Origin: Arenicola marina
Taxonomy: Eukaryota > Annelida > Polychaeta > Arenicolidae
Reading direction: 5' to 3'
Assembly: GCA_964019135.1 (NCBI GenBank)
Contig: OZ025248.1
Span: 14,763,574 to 14,827,573 of the forward strand
Length of the DNA stretch: 64,000 bases
In this document: positions 1-10,869 of the stretch, piece by piece
Layout of the letters: each line of letters starts with the position of its first letter
Position numbering within the stretch: the first letter of the stretch is position 1
The notes under the pieces: model-generated
Seen by the model: the letters and a program-made list of their open reading frames with translations, nothing else
Told to the model about the DNA's origin: nothing
Databases searched by the model: none
Translations under genes and position numbers: made by a program

Positions 1-396
1 GGATGGCCCCCAGTATCACACAGACCAGGGCCCGTAAGTTCGAAACGGCCGGAGCAAATTATTTCGCCCTAGACTAGGACATTGGCATGGAGCGGGGCGA
101 AATATTTGGCCCCGGCCGTTTCGAACTTACGGGCCCAGACCTCACCCCGATGGCCCCCAGTATCACACAGATCAGACCTCACCCGGATGGCCCCCAGTAT
201 CACACAGATCAGACCTCACCCGGATGGCCCCCAGTATCACACAGATCAGACCTTACCCGGATGGCCCCCAGTATCACACAGATCAGACCATACCCGGGTG
301 GCCCCCAGTATCACACAGATCAGACCTCATCCGGATGGCCCCCAATATTAGAGACCAGACATTACCCGGATGGCCCCCAGTATCAGAGATCAGACC
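1..396. repeat. 37-bp minisatellite, about 8 units
   Basis: Tandem units of about 37 bp with the core GATGGCCCCCAGTATCACAC recur through the first 396 bases. The last units are degenerate and one is shortened. The array is interrupted near its start by a 107-bp palindromic insertion (29-135) and may extend beyond the left edge of the window. Its open frames on the plus strand have a regular 37-residue period and are artefacts. Confidence 0.9.
29..135. mobile_element. Palindromic MITE-like insertion in the minisatellite
   Basis: Positions 28-69 and 95-136 form inverted repeats that match at 39 of 42 positions (left arm begins GGGCCCGTAAGTTCG), with a 25-nt loop. The insertion interrupts the 37-bp minisatellite. 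Removing it together with one copy of CAG restores the repeat unit, so the element is best read as 29-135 flanked by a 3-bp CAG duplication (26-28 and 136-138). There is no coding capacity. Three-bp target duplications are known from PIF/Harbinger and CACTA families, but the family cannot be assigned from ends alone. Confidence 0.7.
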
Positions 397-1505
397 ACAC
401 AAGATGACCACAAGTACAGTACAGAAACCCGTATAACAGTAAACTAACAGTGTAGCAGAGTAAAGTTTTCCCTTCACGTCGCTAAGCTGAGCCACACCAC
501 GCCTAGGCCCAACCTCCGACCAATATCAATGGGGGAGCACAAAACACCCGAGTCAGTTATAACGCTGCCTCGAGCCCCAACCCATATCAATCCTGATTCA
601 TTCTCTACTCCAGTCTTGCTCGGCTAGGTGGCTACGTGTCATGTTAATGCAACTTGCCGAGAGAGCGCCACCATGCGGCGGAGTCTGGACGCCATCACGC
701 CACAACGAGGAAATATTTTACCCATAATTAATGTCTGACAAAAGGTTCTTCCGGTTAGAAGTGTCTGGCGGTGGGGTCGGGGATTGGGGTGGGGGGCGGG
801 GAAGAGAGAAAGAGAAGAGTTATTTCCATGGGTGGAATGGGGTGGGGGGGGGGAGGAGAGTGTGTTGGAGGAGGTGGTTGGATTGGGGCGGGGTAGGGGG
901 GCAGGAGTATTTATCCCTTCACATTCTTATATATTAGGACAGCGCCGGGCGTAGAGAAGACAAATGGCGTGGGGAGAGCCCGCAGCTATTGTCTTTTCTA
1001 TCACGGCCCGTTGTGCTAAATTGATGAGACAACGCCTATATTTCCACAGGGGAGTAAATCGCTCCCAGCAATCCATATTGACCTTGCCCCGACCAGCCCC
1101 CCCCCCCCTCCCTCCCCCCACGTACCCTCCAGCCTCCCACCTCCTACGTCATCGTCACTCTCTCACAACTGAAGCACCCTTACCCCCCCCCCCCTCCCCA
1201 CACGCCCCCAGTTCATGCGAGCCTCACCCTTAATTACCTCGTTCCATCCATGACGAGTAGCCCCCTTTTCCCAGCCAACGCACATCCAGCCCTCGCTCGT
1301 CCCCTCCCCACCCCCCACCCCACTCATCACCGTCTATTCGACCCTCGCCCTCCCCACCAACACCCCAGTGTGGCCACACCCAGTTACATTGTGACAGGCG
1401 AGTCCTCCGGTGGTGTGTGGGGAGACAGCGGGTTCCAGGACGACTAGATCAGGGGTGCGGTAACAAGGGTGGGGACGGGACAAACAGCATGGGATAGAGA
1501 CGGGG
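397..1505. other. No gene seen; strand-asymmetric G-rich and C-rich tracts
   Basis: Nothing coding is convincing here. About 760-910 is strongly G-rich on the plus strand, with several runs of four to nine G. About 1095-1345 is C-rich. The open frames in the C-rich stretch are Pro/His/Ser-rich low-complexity translations. Confidence 0.6.
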
Positions 1506-1509
1506 AAAA

Positions 1510-1890
1510 CACGAATTGGGGTAGGGGACGGGGCTAACAGGGTTGGGGTAGGAGGACGGGGAGGACGGGGAAAACAGGGTTGGGGTAGGGGACGGGGCTA
1601 ACAGGGTTGGGGTAGGGGACGGGGCTACCAGGGTTGGGGTAGGGGACCGGGCTAACAGGGTTGGTGTAGGGGGACGGAGAAAACAGGGTTCGGGTAGGGG
1701 ACGGGGCTAACAGGGTTGGGGTTGGGAACGGGGCAAACAGGGTTGGGGTAGGGGACGGGGCTAACAGGGTTGGGGTAAGGGACCGGGCTAACAGGGTTGG
1801 GGTAGGGAACGGGGCTAACAGGGTTGGGGTAGGGAACAGGGCTAACAGGGTTGGAGTAGGGGACGGGGCTAACAGGGGTGGGGGTAGGCT
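1510..1890. repeat. 27-bp G-rich minisatellite, about 13 units
   Basis: The unit is close to GGGTTGGGGTAGGGGACGGG followed by GCTAACA, with small length changes. The 124-codon minus-strand frame across it is a Pro/Thr/Leu repeat that simply mirrors the array. The regular G-runs make G-quadruplex formation likely on the plus strand. Confidence 0.9.
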
Positions 1891-3212
1891 CTCAGGTGAC
1901 CATGGCACTCAACGCGATCACTCTAGCCCACTAAGCTATCGCGGCGGCCGTTACTACTTGATGTATGATAGAGTCAACAACAACCATCGATCACGTGCTA
2001 CAGGACACCCATTTCCATTGGCAGATTAGAACTCGTCTTCAGTCGTCCACATTCAAATTCTGACTTCTGACGCACGACGTTCATTGGTCCATATACCAGG
2101 CAGTAAAGCATTATGGGATTGATATTAGTCTGTAGACCCTGCCGCAATGCATCATGGAACCGGTGTGTGTATGTAGTACATACGGGCAGGTTACTGTGGG
2201 CGCGGGGCGGGCGCGGGCAGCAAAGGGGCTTGAGACGCGGGCGCGGGCAGATAAGTCGTGCCCGCGCAGATCTCTAGTATGTACATACGTAATGGCGCAA
2301 AGTATCACGGGATTGGCGCATCAACTATTTACATATAAGTAATGTCGCAAGGCATCATGGGATTGATATAGATATCCCACTCCATATGATATAGATTCCT
2401 CACTCAATCCATTCGAGCAGTTATAATCACGCTTGAAGCGACGCCAGGCGGCACTTTAGGGACTCACAGGAGACCCATCGGACACGTGAACATACAGTCA
2501 CTGGGGTGCTGGAGTGATTGGCGGGGACCAGGGCCAGCCAATAAGCCGATCATACAAAGGTCAAAGCAACGAGAGGAGGAGAATGACTCCCATCAGATAC
2601 AACACTCGGCTTGTTAACCCGAAAAACAAACCCGTTTGTAGGTCAAACTGTTGTCAGGAGCCCAACGCTCCGCGCCTACACACGTATATACGGGTTAAAC
2701 CATACCAATTACACATTATAGTTACTTAGGAGGTCCGTGGATAACCATCTCTTCCGCTGTAAAGATAATGCTTTCATCTATCGAACGGCACAAATGACTC
2801 AGCCAAACATGGGAAGACGGCATTGAAACATTCACTTGTTAAATGTAAATCTTATTGATTAATGATTCTATTTTAATGGAAGAAAATAAAATGATAAAGA
2901 AACCACACGCCGTTGTTTTCAAGACCAAACAAGCTGATTGTGTATCACGTGACTGACCCCGCATGCACCAGTGACGTCACCGACAAACTGATGACGCGCT
3001 GTTATAAACCAAGGCGCACTGCAGCCCAAAATAATGATTTATCCTTTCATGAGGGATCTTTTTAATTACATTCCGTCAAAATGTGTTAAGGGGTATTTCT
3101 TGGAACGTAGTAGGCGTATGAAATAAGATGTGTATTTCTTTTAAAGTTGTATGGTTTGACGTATGGCAGTACCATACACATCATAGTCTCACTCTATGAG
3201 GTCAATCGCACG
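1891..3212. other. Intergenic or intronic; short dispersed repeats, no gene seen
   Basis: A motif close to CATCATGGGATTGATAT appears at about 2109, 2303 (diverged) and 2353. A perfect 9-bp inverted repeat (2241-2249 and 2259-2267, GCGCGGGCA arms, 9-nt loop) lies between them. A CACGTG E-box and a TGACGTCA palindrome fall within about 2945-2985. No exon with both splice signals and a persuasive frame was found. Confidence 0.5.
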
Positions 3213-3322
3213 CTACCCCTCCGTCAAACTACTTACCCCCGCCCTCCCCCTCCTTTGCCCCCCCCCAATCCCCTCCACGTCTACCCCACCCATCCCCTCC
3301 ACCTCCATTCCGCCCACCTCAC

Positions 3323-4511
3323 CTGGCAGTTGAGTCACAGGTAAGTGCGCCGAGGACGACCCATTGCACAGGGACGGATCTGGATACCTCTCGGCTGCTG
3401 ACTCAGCAGGCTGATCCTGACGAGACTGGCCGCTTTGAGGCTCATATCCTTGTGGAGGCACATATCCTTCTGGATTTCCCGGCACGGCCACGGCCAGCTG
3501 ACTATCTCTGGGCGGAATCCAAGCCCTGGATATCCGGCCGCGCATGCCACGCTCCAGGGTGTCGATCCAGGGAGACACGTGTTTAGTCCTGTTCCGGATC
3601 GAACCGTACAAATCCCGCTCCGCCAAGTCGGTGACATCGGCAGAGGACGGCCGGCATTTCTTCTTCTTCCCGTTTCGGCCAAATCCTGCTGGCATGGTTC
3701 TTCGACAAAACTCGGAACTACGGGAGAGGTGCGAATCCTTCTCGAAGTCACGTGGTTCGTTGAGAGTTGTGGTTGAGTCACGTGGGACTCTGGCGCACGA
3801 GGGTGAGTCACTACGGCCGGAGTGGCGTCCATCGGAGCCCCGACAGGTGTGACCGACCAGTGGCGCCACCTGCCGTACGGGCCGCTCTGGACTGCCCAGA
3901 TACTCCCTCTGGTGAGGAGTCGAGACATTGGAGCGGGTGCCAGGCTCCCCCCGACTGCTGTCTCGTTGAGGGGACGCCTCCCAGACGCCACTAGATATGT
4001 GGCATTCCACGATGTCGTCCCGAAGGATAACTTTGTACTCCTGGGGAGAGGCGCCTTGCCGTACGGGCGGCGGCGGCGGCGGCAGCGGCGCCACATGCTC
4101 CTGAGATACGGAAAATTGTCGTGATCGATGTGATGACGTCATTAACTCCCGAAAAGAACCCGATATCAGGGGCTGTTCTGACGATGACGTCATAGAATGC
4201 GGTCTCACGTTACACTGCCGCGCTCTCCGCGGTGACGTCATCGAATTCTGCCTGGTGGCGAAATTTTCTGATCCGCGTGATGACGTCACAGACGTCCTGG
4301 TGGAGACGTCACGCCTCGTATTACGCCCTTCTGACGTCACATTCCCGTTGCTATAGCCTCCGCCGCCATTGACTATAACCGCTGCCGCGGGGACGGCTGC
4401 GCGCCGCGCCCGTATCCCGCGAACCGGAAGTGAGGCCCACGCTACGTCATTGCGATACTGCGCCATGTCGTCGTTAAGGGAACGCCTCAGGTGCCACCCA
4501 AGGAAGGCACC
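3323..4511 (-). CDS. Probable large internal coding exon, unrecognised protein
   Basis: An open frame of more than 430 codons reads on the minus strand. A plausible acceptor (polypyrimidine then CAG) precedes 4511, and a good donor (CCAG/GTGAGG) follows 3323. Between them the frame is 1189 nt, entering in phase 0 and leaving in phase 1. The Gly/Glu/Val/Met low-complexity translation beyond the donor (to 3213) is probably intron. The protein has, in order, an N-terminal part with WHLRRSLNDDMAQYR, four or five Ser/Thr-rich repeats of 16-17 residues centred on (M/V)TS(S/P), a polyproline run, and a charged C-terminal part containing KKKK, LAERDLYGSIRNRT and SPWIDTLERGM. Its length in GC-moderate DNA and the in-frame repeat spacing argue for real coding. 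It lies on the same strand as MAGI and downstream of MAGI exon 2, but its entry phase does not match that exon's exit phase and the rest of the kinase-like domain is not between them. I therefore treat it as a separate or alternative gene of unknown function. Confidence 0.55.
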
Positions 4512-4654
4512 CTGGCGGCAGAGTGACACGTCTAAACGATGGAGACGGGTGACCCAATCCAGTATCCAGTATCTCAGAGGCGCATTCGCAAGTCATCAAC
4601 CGACGATTTGCACCCGCATATTACATCCATAGGACACACACGGGGTTGCTAAAT

Positions 4655-4900
4655 CACTGCCACTCGATGGCAGTCAATCGCTGGCCATCCTATCCACTCG
4701 GGGGCAGTCAATCCCTGGTCATCCTATCCACTCGTTGGCAGTCAATCCCTGGCCATCCTATCCACTCGATGGCAGTCAATCGCTGGCCATCCTATCCACT
4801 CGGGGGCAGTCAATCCCTGGCCATCCTATCCACTCGTTGGCAGTCAATCCCTGGCCATCCTATCCACTTGATGGCAGTCAATCCCTGGCCATCCTGTACT
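4655..4900. repeat. 34-bp minisatellite, 7 units
   Basis: Units of about 34 bp carry the core GGCAGTCAATC(C/G)CTGGCCATC. Alternating variants (CGATGG, CGGGGG, CGTTGG after CACT) give a partial three-unit pattern. Confidence 0.9.
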
Positions 4901-5939
4901 ATCCAGACGATGGTGTCTTCAGCATGAAGGTTTCTGGGGGACTCTCCCTGCCTCCATGCCCTGAGCCACGGCAGCGGCCATGGCTTCGCATCCAGCATCA
5001 CGGCTAACGTTCTGGGCACGTCCCTCGAATCAATAAATCCTGTTGGATAGAGATTTGGGGTCACTTGGCCCTAATACAGCTCAGGCGTAGTCACTTCATC
5101 CTTCACACAACCCAGAGTGTCACCTAACGCATAACACATGGTGTCACATTATTTCTCTTTCGTCACCCAATATTAAATCCGCTCTCGGCGTTTCTCGACG
5201 ACGTGTGATAGCTCCCAATGCCGACTCAGCGTGTCCGTAATCACTCGGCACTCTAGGCGAGCCGACCCGAGACGGTGGGTGTGTGTGTGTGGGGGGGGGG
5301 GGGGGAAGGGGCGACCACAGACGGGGTGGGGCCACCCCATTATGATAACTAATAGGGAGGGCTCCCTGAGTGCGGCACACGCGCGAGCAAGGTGCACCAG
5401 CAGGGGTGACGGCACCTTTGTCCCTCTCCCTGGCGCACCTTACACCGCTCCACCGCCCCCCCCCCCTTCCCACCCCCGCACCCCCGGCGGCGGCGTCCTG
5501 CCAGCTGACGCCCGACGCATACACCTGGTGGTGGCCGCTAGGTAGCAGCACTTACAGAGGGGTCACAGCCCCCATCTTAGGGACACAGAGCGCAGCCCGT
5601 CCCACGGAGACCCATCCTGTACCGCGGCCAGTCGGTGTCCCCCAGTGGTGATTGCACCTCACTGGTCACCGCAAACAGATGCCGCCAATAACAACCAAAA
5701 GGATAAATTTCGGGACTAAACGGCACAGGTATATATGGTATGACTAGTTTGTCCTGTCACGGGCCGGTCACGAGCGACTATTCGGGTTCGAAAACAACAC
5801 ATCAATCTAATTAAATGTTTACCCTACAAATCCGATAAAATAGGAAATTATTGCGCGTTTCCTTACTACTGTACGGGCGATAACGCTATCACTTAACACA
5901 TTGAGGTGAAGATAATGACGTTATTCCTCAATAAGATAT
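4901..5939. other. No gene seen; GT and poly-G tract
   Basis: A (GT)n tract runs into a long G-run at about 5279-5306, and a C-run lies at about 5454-5466. Open frames on both strands are low-complexity Pro/Gly translations. No splice-bounded coding segment was found. Confidence 0.5.
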
Positions 5940-6418
5940 TGATTAGGATAATTACGATATCACTCAACACGACCACTGCAAAAATATAATTAAGTCATCA
6001 CTCAACACGACCATCGAGATGAGATAATTAAGTCATCACTCAACACGACCATCGAGATGAGATAATTAAGTCATCACTCAACACGACCATCGTGATGAAA
6101 TAATTAAATTATCACTCAACACGACCATCGTGATGAGATAATTAAATTATCACTCAACACGACCATCGTGATGAGATAATCACTTTATCACTCAACACGA
6201 CCATCGAGATGAGATAATCACTTTATCACTCAACACGACCATCGCGATGAGCTAATTAAGTTATCACTCAACACGACCATCGTGATGAGCTAATTAAGTT
6301 ATCACTCAACACGACCACCGTGATTAGATAATTAAATTATCACTCAACACGACCATCGCGATGAGACAATTAAGTTATCACTTAACACGACCATCGCGAT
6401 GAGACAATTAAGTCATTT
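5940..6418. repeat. 38-bp AT-rich minisatellite, about 12 units
   Basis: The unit contains TCACTCAACACGACCATCG followed by (A/T/C)GATGAGATAATTAAGT. Copies differ mostly at the base after CATCG and in the AATTAA/AATCACT segment. It is much more AT-rich than the neighbouring arrays. Confidence 0.9.
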
Positions 6419-7640
6419 ATGAAGGTCGTGCTATGGAATCATAATAAGCTATAATTCTACACAAGCAACCCAAACAAAACGAGCGATGGGTCCGTGACAA
6501 CCCTCCAGGCAATTAGAGGCAGCCCTCGTGACGAGTCAACTAATTAACTCTGGTAGCGACAGGGACGTATATTTATGTTGTTTGCTGGCGGCTCGTTGTC
6601 ACGCAACAGGAACAGACAACCGCACAGGTTCCGAAACGATGTTGGCGACTGACTAGGATTTCAGAGGAGACAAGAGTTAAAGGGCCACTCAATTAGCATA
6701 TCCCACTGCCTCCGAGGGAAGAGAGTGAGTGGGAGAGGGGAGGGGGGGGGGGGGCAGGCGGGGCGCGGTCCGCTCGCCATCGGTAAGTTGTCCATTGCAT
6801 TCGCCAGGGGGCGTGTCACTTTTCTCCCAGACAGCGGCGTCAGGAAGGACGGAACGTGGGGTTCCAATCTCCCAGACGTGTCACCTCACCTCACCGTGTG
6901 GTGGCGCGTTGTTAATCCTTCCCAGGAACCCTCCGTTCATATTATTCAAAGCCATCTCGCGGATGTCACTTTGTGATGAAGAGTCCCGAGATATAATGAG
7001 TTCATTTGAAGGATGCCCATGTTTTTCTGTCCTGTAGTATATTTATGACTAGTCAACGTCCTCGTTTCCTGGGTAACAGCCGCGTCGGTTCAACGTAACA
7101 CCGGTTTCGATCCATGCACTCAGTATCCTCTCAGTATAATTCCACGACTATACTCCGGAAAATACCAACCCCTTTCTGCCGAAAGGCGAAGAACTATTCA
7201 ATAACGTTTCACGTTGCAGTGCTCTTCAACCGGACGTGACGTCATAACGGCGCTTCCCCCCCGGCAGCGCCTCAGAGCGGCCGTTGAATGCTTCCCGTCT
7301 CATCCGCGGACGCTCCCCCAATAACGGGCATGACAAACGACGCGGTCGGCTCTCAGAGGGGGAGGGGGGGAGGGGGCGAGGGGGCGAGGGGGTGAGGGGG
7401 CGAGGGGGGCCCTGGGGCCGACCCCGGTACTCAGGCCTCCTACGTCACCCACCCCGGGCGACCGTGACCTCTGGGAGCAAGCAGCGGCATTAGACCCCGG
7501 GGGATCGAGGGATGCATTGTATCTCACCCGGATTCGCGTAACGACAGGGGATTCTAAACCCATAAACTCACTGAAGCGTTAGGTGCAGTGGTGGAGCCAT
7601 TCCGGTGCCATTTCAGTCGGACCGCCCCTCGTCCCCTGAG
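6419..7640. other. No gene seen; G-rich tracts
   Basis: Homopurine runs occur at about 6725-6756 and 7355-7410. A TGACGTCA palindrome lies at about 7236. The short open frames across this stretch show no recognisable domain or paired splice sites. Confidence 0.5.
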
Positions 7641-7644
7641 TACA

Positions 7645-10172
7645 GGATGGTTATCCAGGCCTTAAACGGGTTAATCACAGATGTCCCCGGTATGTAGGGC
7701 GGCCGGTTATTCTGGCGCAGATGTCCCCGGTATGTAGAGCGGCTGGTTATCTTGGCATTAGACGGGTTAATCACAGATGTCCCCGGTATGTAGGGCCGCC
7801 GGTTATTCTGGCCTTAAACGGGTTAATCACAGATGTCCCCGGTATGTAGCGCGGCCGGTTATCTTGGCATTAGACGGGTTAACCACAGATGTCCCCGGTA
7901 TGTAGGGCGGCTGGTTATCTTGGCATTAGACGGGTTAATCACAGATGTCCCCGGTATGTAGGGCCGCCGGTTATTCTGGCCTTAAACGGGTTAATCACAG
8001 ATGTCCCCGGTATGTAGCGCGGCCGGTTATCTTGGCATTAGACGGGTTAACCACAGATGTCCCCGGTATGTAGGGCGGCCGGTTATTCTGGCCTTAAACG
8101 GGTTAATCACAGATGTCCCCGGTATGTAGGGCGGCCGGTTATGTTGGCATTAGACGGGTTAACCACAGATGTCCCCGGTATGTAGGGCGGCTATTTATGT
8201 TGGCATTAGACGGGTTAATCACAGATGTCCCCGGTATGTAGGGCGGTCGGTTATGTTGGCATTAGACGGGTTAACCACCGATGTCCCCGGTATGTAGGGC
8301 GGCTGGTTATCTTGGCATTAGACGGGTTAATCACAGATGTCCCCGGTATGTAGGGCGGTCGGTTATGTTGGCATTAGACGGGTTAACCACCGATGTCCCC
8401 GGTATGTAGGGCGGCTGGTTATCTTGGCATTAGACGGGTTAACCACAGATGTCCCCGGTATGTAGGGCGGTCGGTTATGTTGGCATTAGACGTGTTAACC
8501 ACCGATGTCCCCGGTATGTAGGGCGGCTGGTTATCTTGGCATTAGACGGGTTAATCACAGATGTCCCCGGTATGTAGGGCGGCCGGTTATTCTGGTCTTA
8601 AACGGGTTAATCACAGGTGACCCCGGTATGTAAGGCAGCCGGTTATCTTGGCATTAGACGGGTTAATCACAGATGTCCCCGGTATGTAGGGCGACCGGTT
8701 ATTCTGGCCTTAAACGGGTTAATCACAGATGTCCCCGGTATGTAGGGCGGCCGGTTATGTTGGCATTAGACGGGTTAACCACAGATGTCCCCGGTATGTA
8801 GGGCGGCTGGTTATCTTGGCATTAGACGGGTTAATCACAGATGTCCCCGGTATGTAGGGCGGCCGGTTATGTTGGCATTAGACGGGTTAACCACAGATGT
8901 CCCCGGTATGTAGGGCGGCTGGTTATCTTGGCATTAGACGGGTTAATCACAGATGTCCCCGGTATGTAGGGCGGACGGTTATCTTGGCATTAGACGGGTT
9001 AATAACAAATGTCCCCGGTATGTAGGGTGGCCGGTTATCTTGGCATTAGACGGGTTAATCACAGATGTCCCCGGTATGTAGGGCGGCCGGTTATTCTGGC
9101 CTTAAACGGGTTAATCACAGATGTCCCGGGTATGTAGGGCGGCCGGTTATGTTGGCATTAGACGGGTTAACCACAGATGTTCCCGGTATGTAGGGCGGCT
9201 ATTTATCTTGGCATTAGCCGGGTTAATCACAGATGTCCCCGGTATGTAGGGCGGTCGGTTATGTTGGCATTAGACGGGTTAACCACCGATGTCCCCGGTA
9301 TGTAGGGCGGCTGGTTATCTTGGCATTAGACGGGTTAATCACAGATGTCCCCGGTATGTAGGGCGGCTATTTATCTTGGCATTGGACGGGTTAATCACAG
9401 ATGTCCCCGGTATGTAGGGCGGTCGGTTATGTTGGCATTAGACGGGTTAACCACCGATGTCCCCGGTATGTAGGGCGGCTGGTTATCTTGGCATTAGACG
9501 GGTTAATCACAGATGTCCCCGGTATGTAGGGCGGCCGGTTATTCTGGTCTTAAACGGGTTAATAACAGGTGGCCCCGGTATGTAAGGCAGCCGGTTATCT
9601 TGGCATTAGACGGGTTAATCACAGATGTCCCCGGTATGTAGGGCGACCGGTTACTCTGGCCTTAAACGGGTTAATCACAGATGTCCCCGGTATGTAGGGC
9701 GGCCGGTTATGTTGGCATTAGACGGGTTAACCACAGATGTCCCCGGTATGTAGGGCGGCTGGTTATCTTGGCATTAGACGGGTTAATCACAGATGTCCCC
9801 GGTATGTAGGGCGGCCGGTTATCTTGGCATTAGACGGGTTAACCACAGATGTCCCCGGTATGTAGGGCGGCAGGTTATCTTTGCATTAGACGGGTTAATC
9901 ACAGATGTTCCCGGTATGTAGGGCGGACGGTTATCTTGGCATTAGACGGGTTAATCACAAATGTCCCCGGTATGTAGGGTGGCCGGTTATCTTGGCATTA
10001 GACGGGTTAATCACAGATGTCCCCGGTATTTAGGGCGGCCGGTTATTCTGGCCTTAATCGGGTTAATCACAGATGTCCCCGGTATGTAGGGCGGCCGGTT
10101 ATCTTGGCATTAGACGGGTTAACCACAGATGTCCCCGGTATGTAGGGCGGCCGGTTATTCTGGCCTTATACG
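7645..10172. repeat. 56-bp satellite array, about 45 units, with higher-order structure
   Basis: The unit has the core CAGATGTCCCCGGTATGTAG, then GGCGGCCGGTTAT, then either TCTGGCCTTAAACGGG or CTTGGCATTAGACGGG. Variant units recur at a fixed distance. The TGTAAGGCAGCC variant (about 8631 and 9581) and the GGCGGACGG...AATAACAAATG-type variant (about 8972 and 9927) are each about 950 bp apart, or 17 units. The array has therefore grown by copying multi-unit blocks. It sits within or beyond the MAGI gene span and is not coding. Confidence 0.95.
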
Positions 10173-10869
10173 GATCCCGCATGCTATCCAGACCACTTTC
10201 CAGTTCCACACGACTCCAGAGCCTCGCCCGCCCGCCCGCCCGCCCGCCCGGACCGTTAGGGCACTCACGCAGACCCGAGCGCCACCCTGCGGGGAGCTTG
10301 CCGCAGAGCCTGTCTGACCCCAATTCATTTGTTCCGAGGGTGGTCGCCATAACGACACACCGTTATGTATCGGCCCTTTCTCCACTCCTTTCGGTCGCGG
10401 CGAAGTGTCATGAGCCCCGCCAGGGTGGATCCCCCCATTATCGCCCACTCCCCTTGCCCCGGACTCACGTAAATCACTTGGCCGCACAGAGTACGGGGGA
10501 GATCTCCCGATATTTCATGGCCTCGTTGTGGGTGGCGGCGCCGCCATCGGCTGATCTCGGTCTGTCAAAGCGATCATAATCCGACAGCGCCCTCTATGGT
10601 AGAGATTCCCGCCCGGAAAAGGTCGCTCTGGCCACATTAAACCCATCCCCCTGCATACTGCCCCCACCCACCTGTCATCTTCCCACATCCAGCCTTTCAT
10701 ACACGAGGCCTCTCTCGGTTGATGGAGGCCCTCTGTACCCACTATACCACCCCCAAACCACCGCCACTGCTTTCCACAAAATAATTCGCCCGGTGATGGA
10801 CTAATTCAATATTCTCCTTCAATATTCGAACTGATTCAGCGTGAAGAGGGAGAGTCAGACAGCTCAGTA
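10173..10869. other. Spacer between two satellite arrays; no gene seen
   Basis: Includes a (CCCG)n-like run of five to six CCCG/CCGCCC units at about 10223-10250. A 168-codon plus-strand frame begins inside the preceding satellite and has no recognisable domain, so it is not called. Confidence 0.5.

Noticed and set aside
1510..1890. Possible interstitial telomere repeat (GGGTTGGGG-like)
   Set aside because: The unit is 27 bp with the TTAGGG motif absent. It is an ordinary G-rich minisatellite.
3335..4096. 253-codon minus frame and 75-113 codon plus frames overlapping the 3.3-4.5 kb exon
   Set aside because: They are shadows of the longer minus-strand frame, whose in-frame repeats and splice-site phases fit better. 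The GTAAGT at 3341 on the plus strand has no convincing exon before it.
7645..10172. CRISPR array resemblance of the regularly repeated units
   Set aside because: Units are contiguous with no unique spacers, and the genomic context is animal. It is a satellite.
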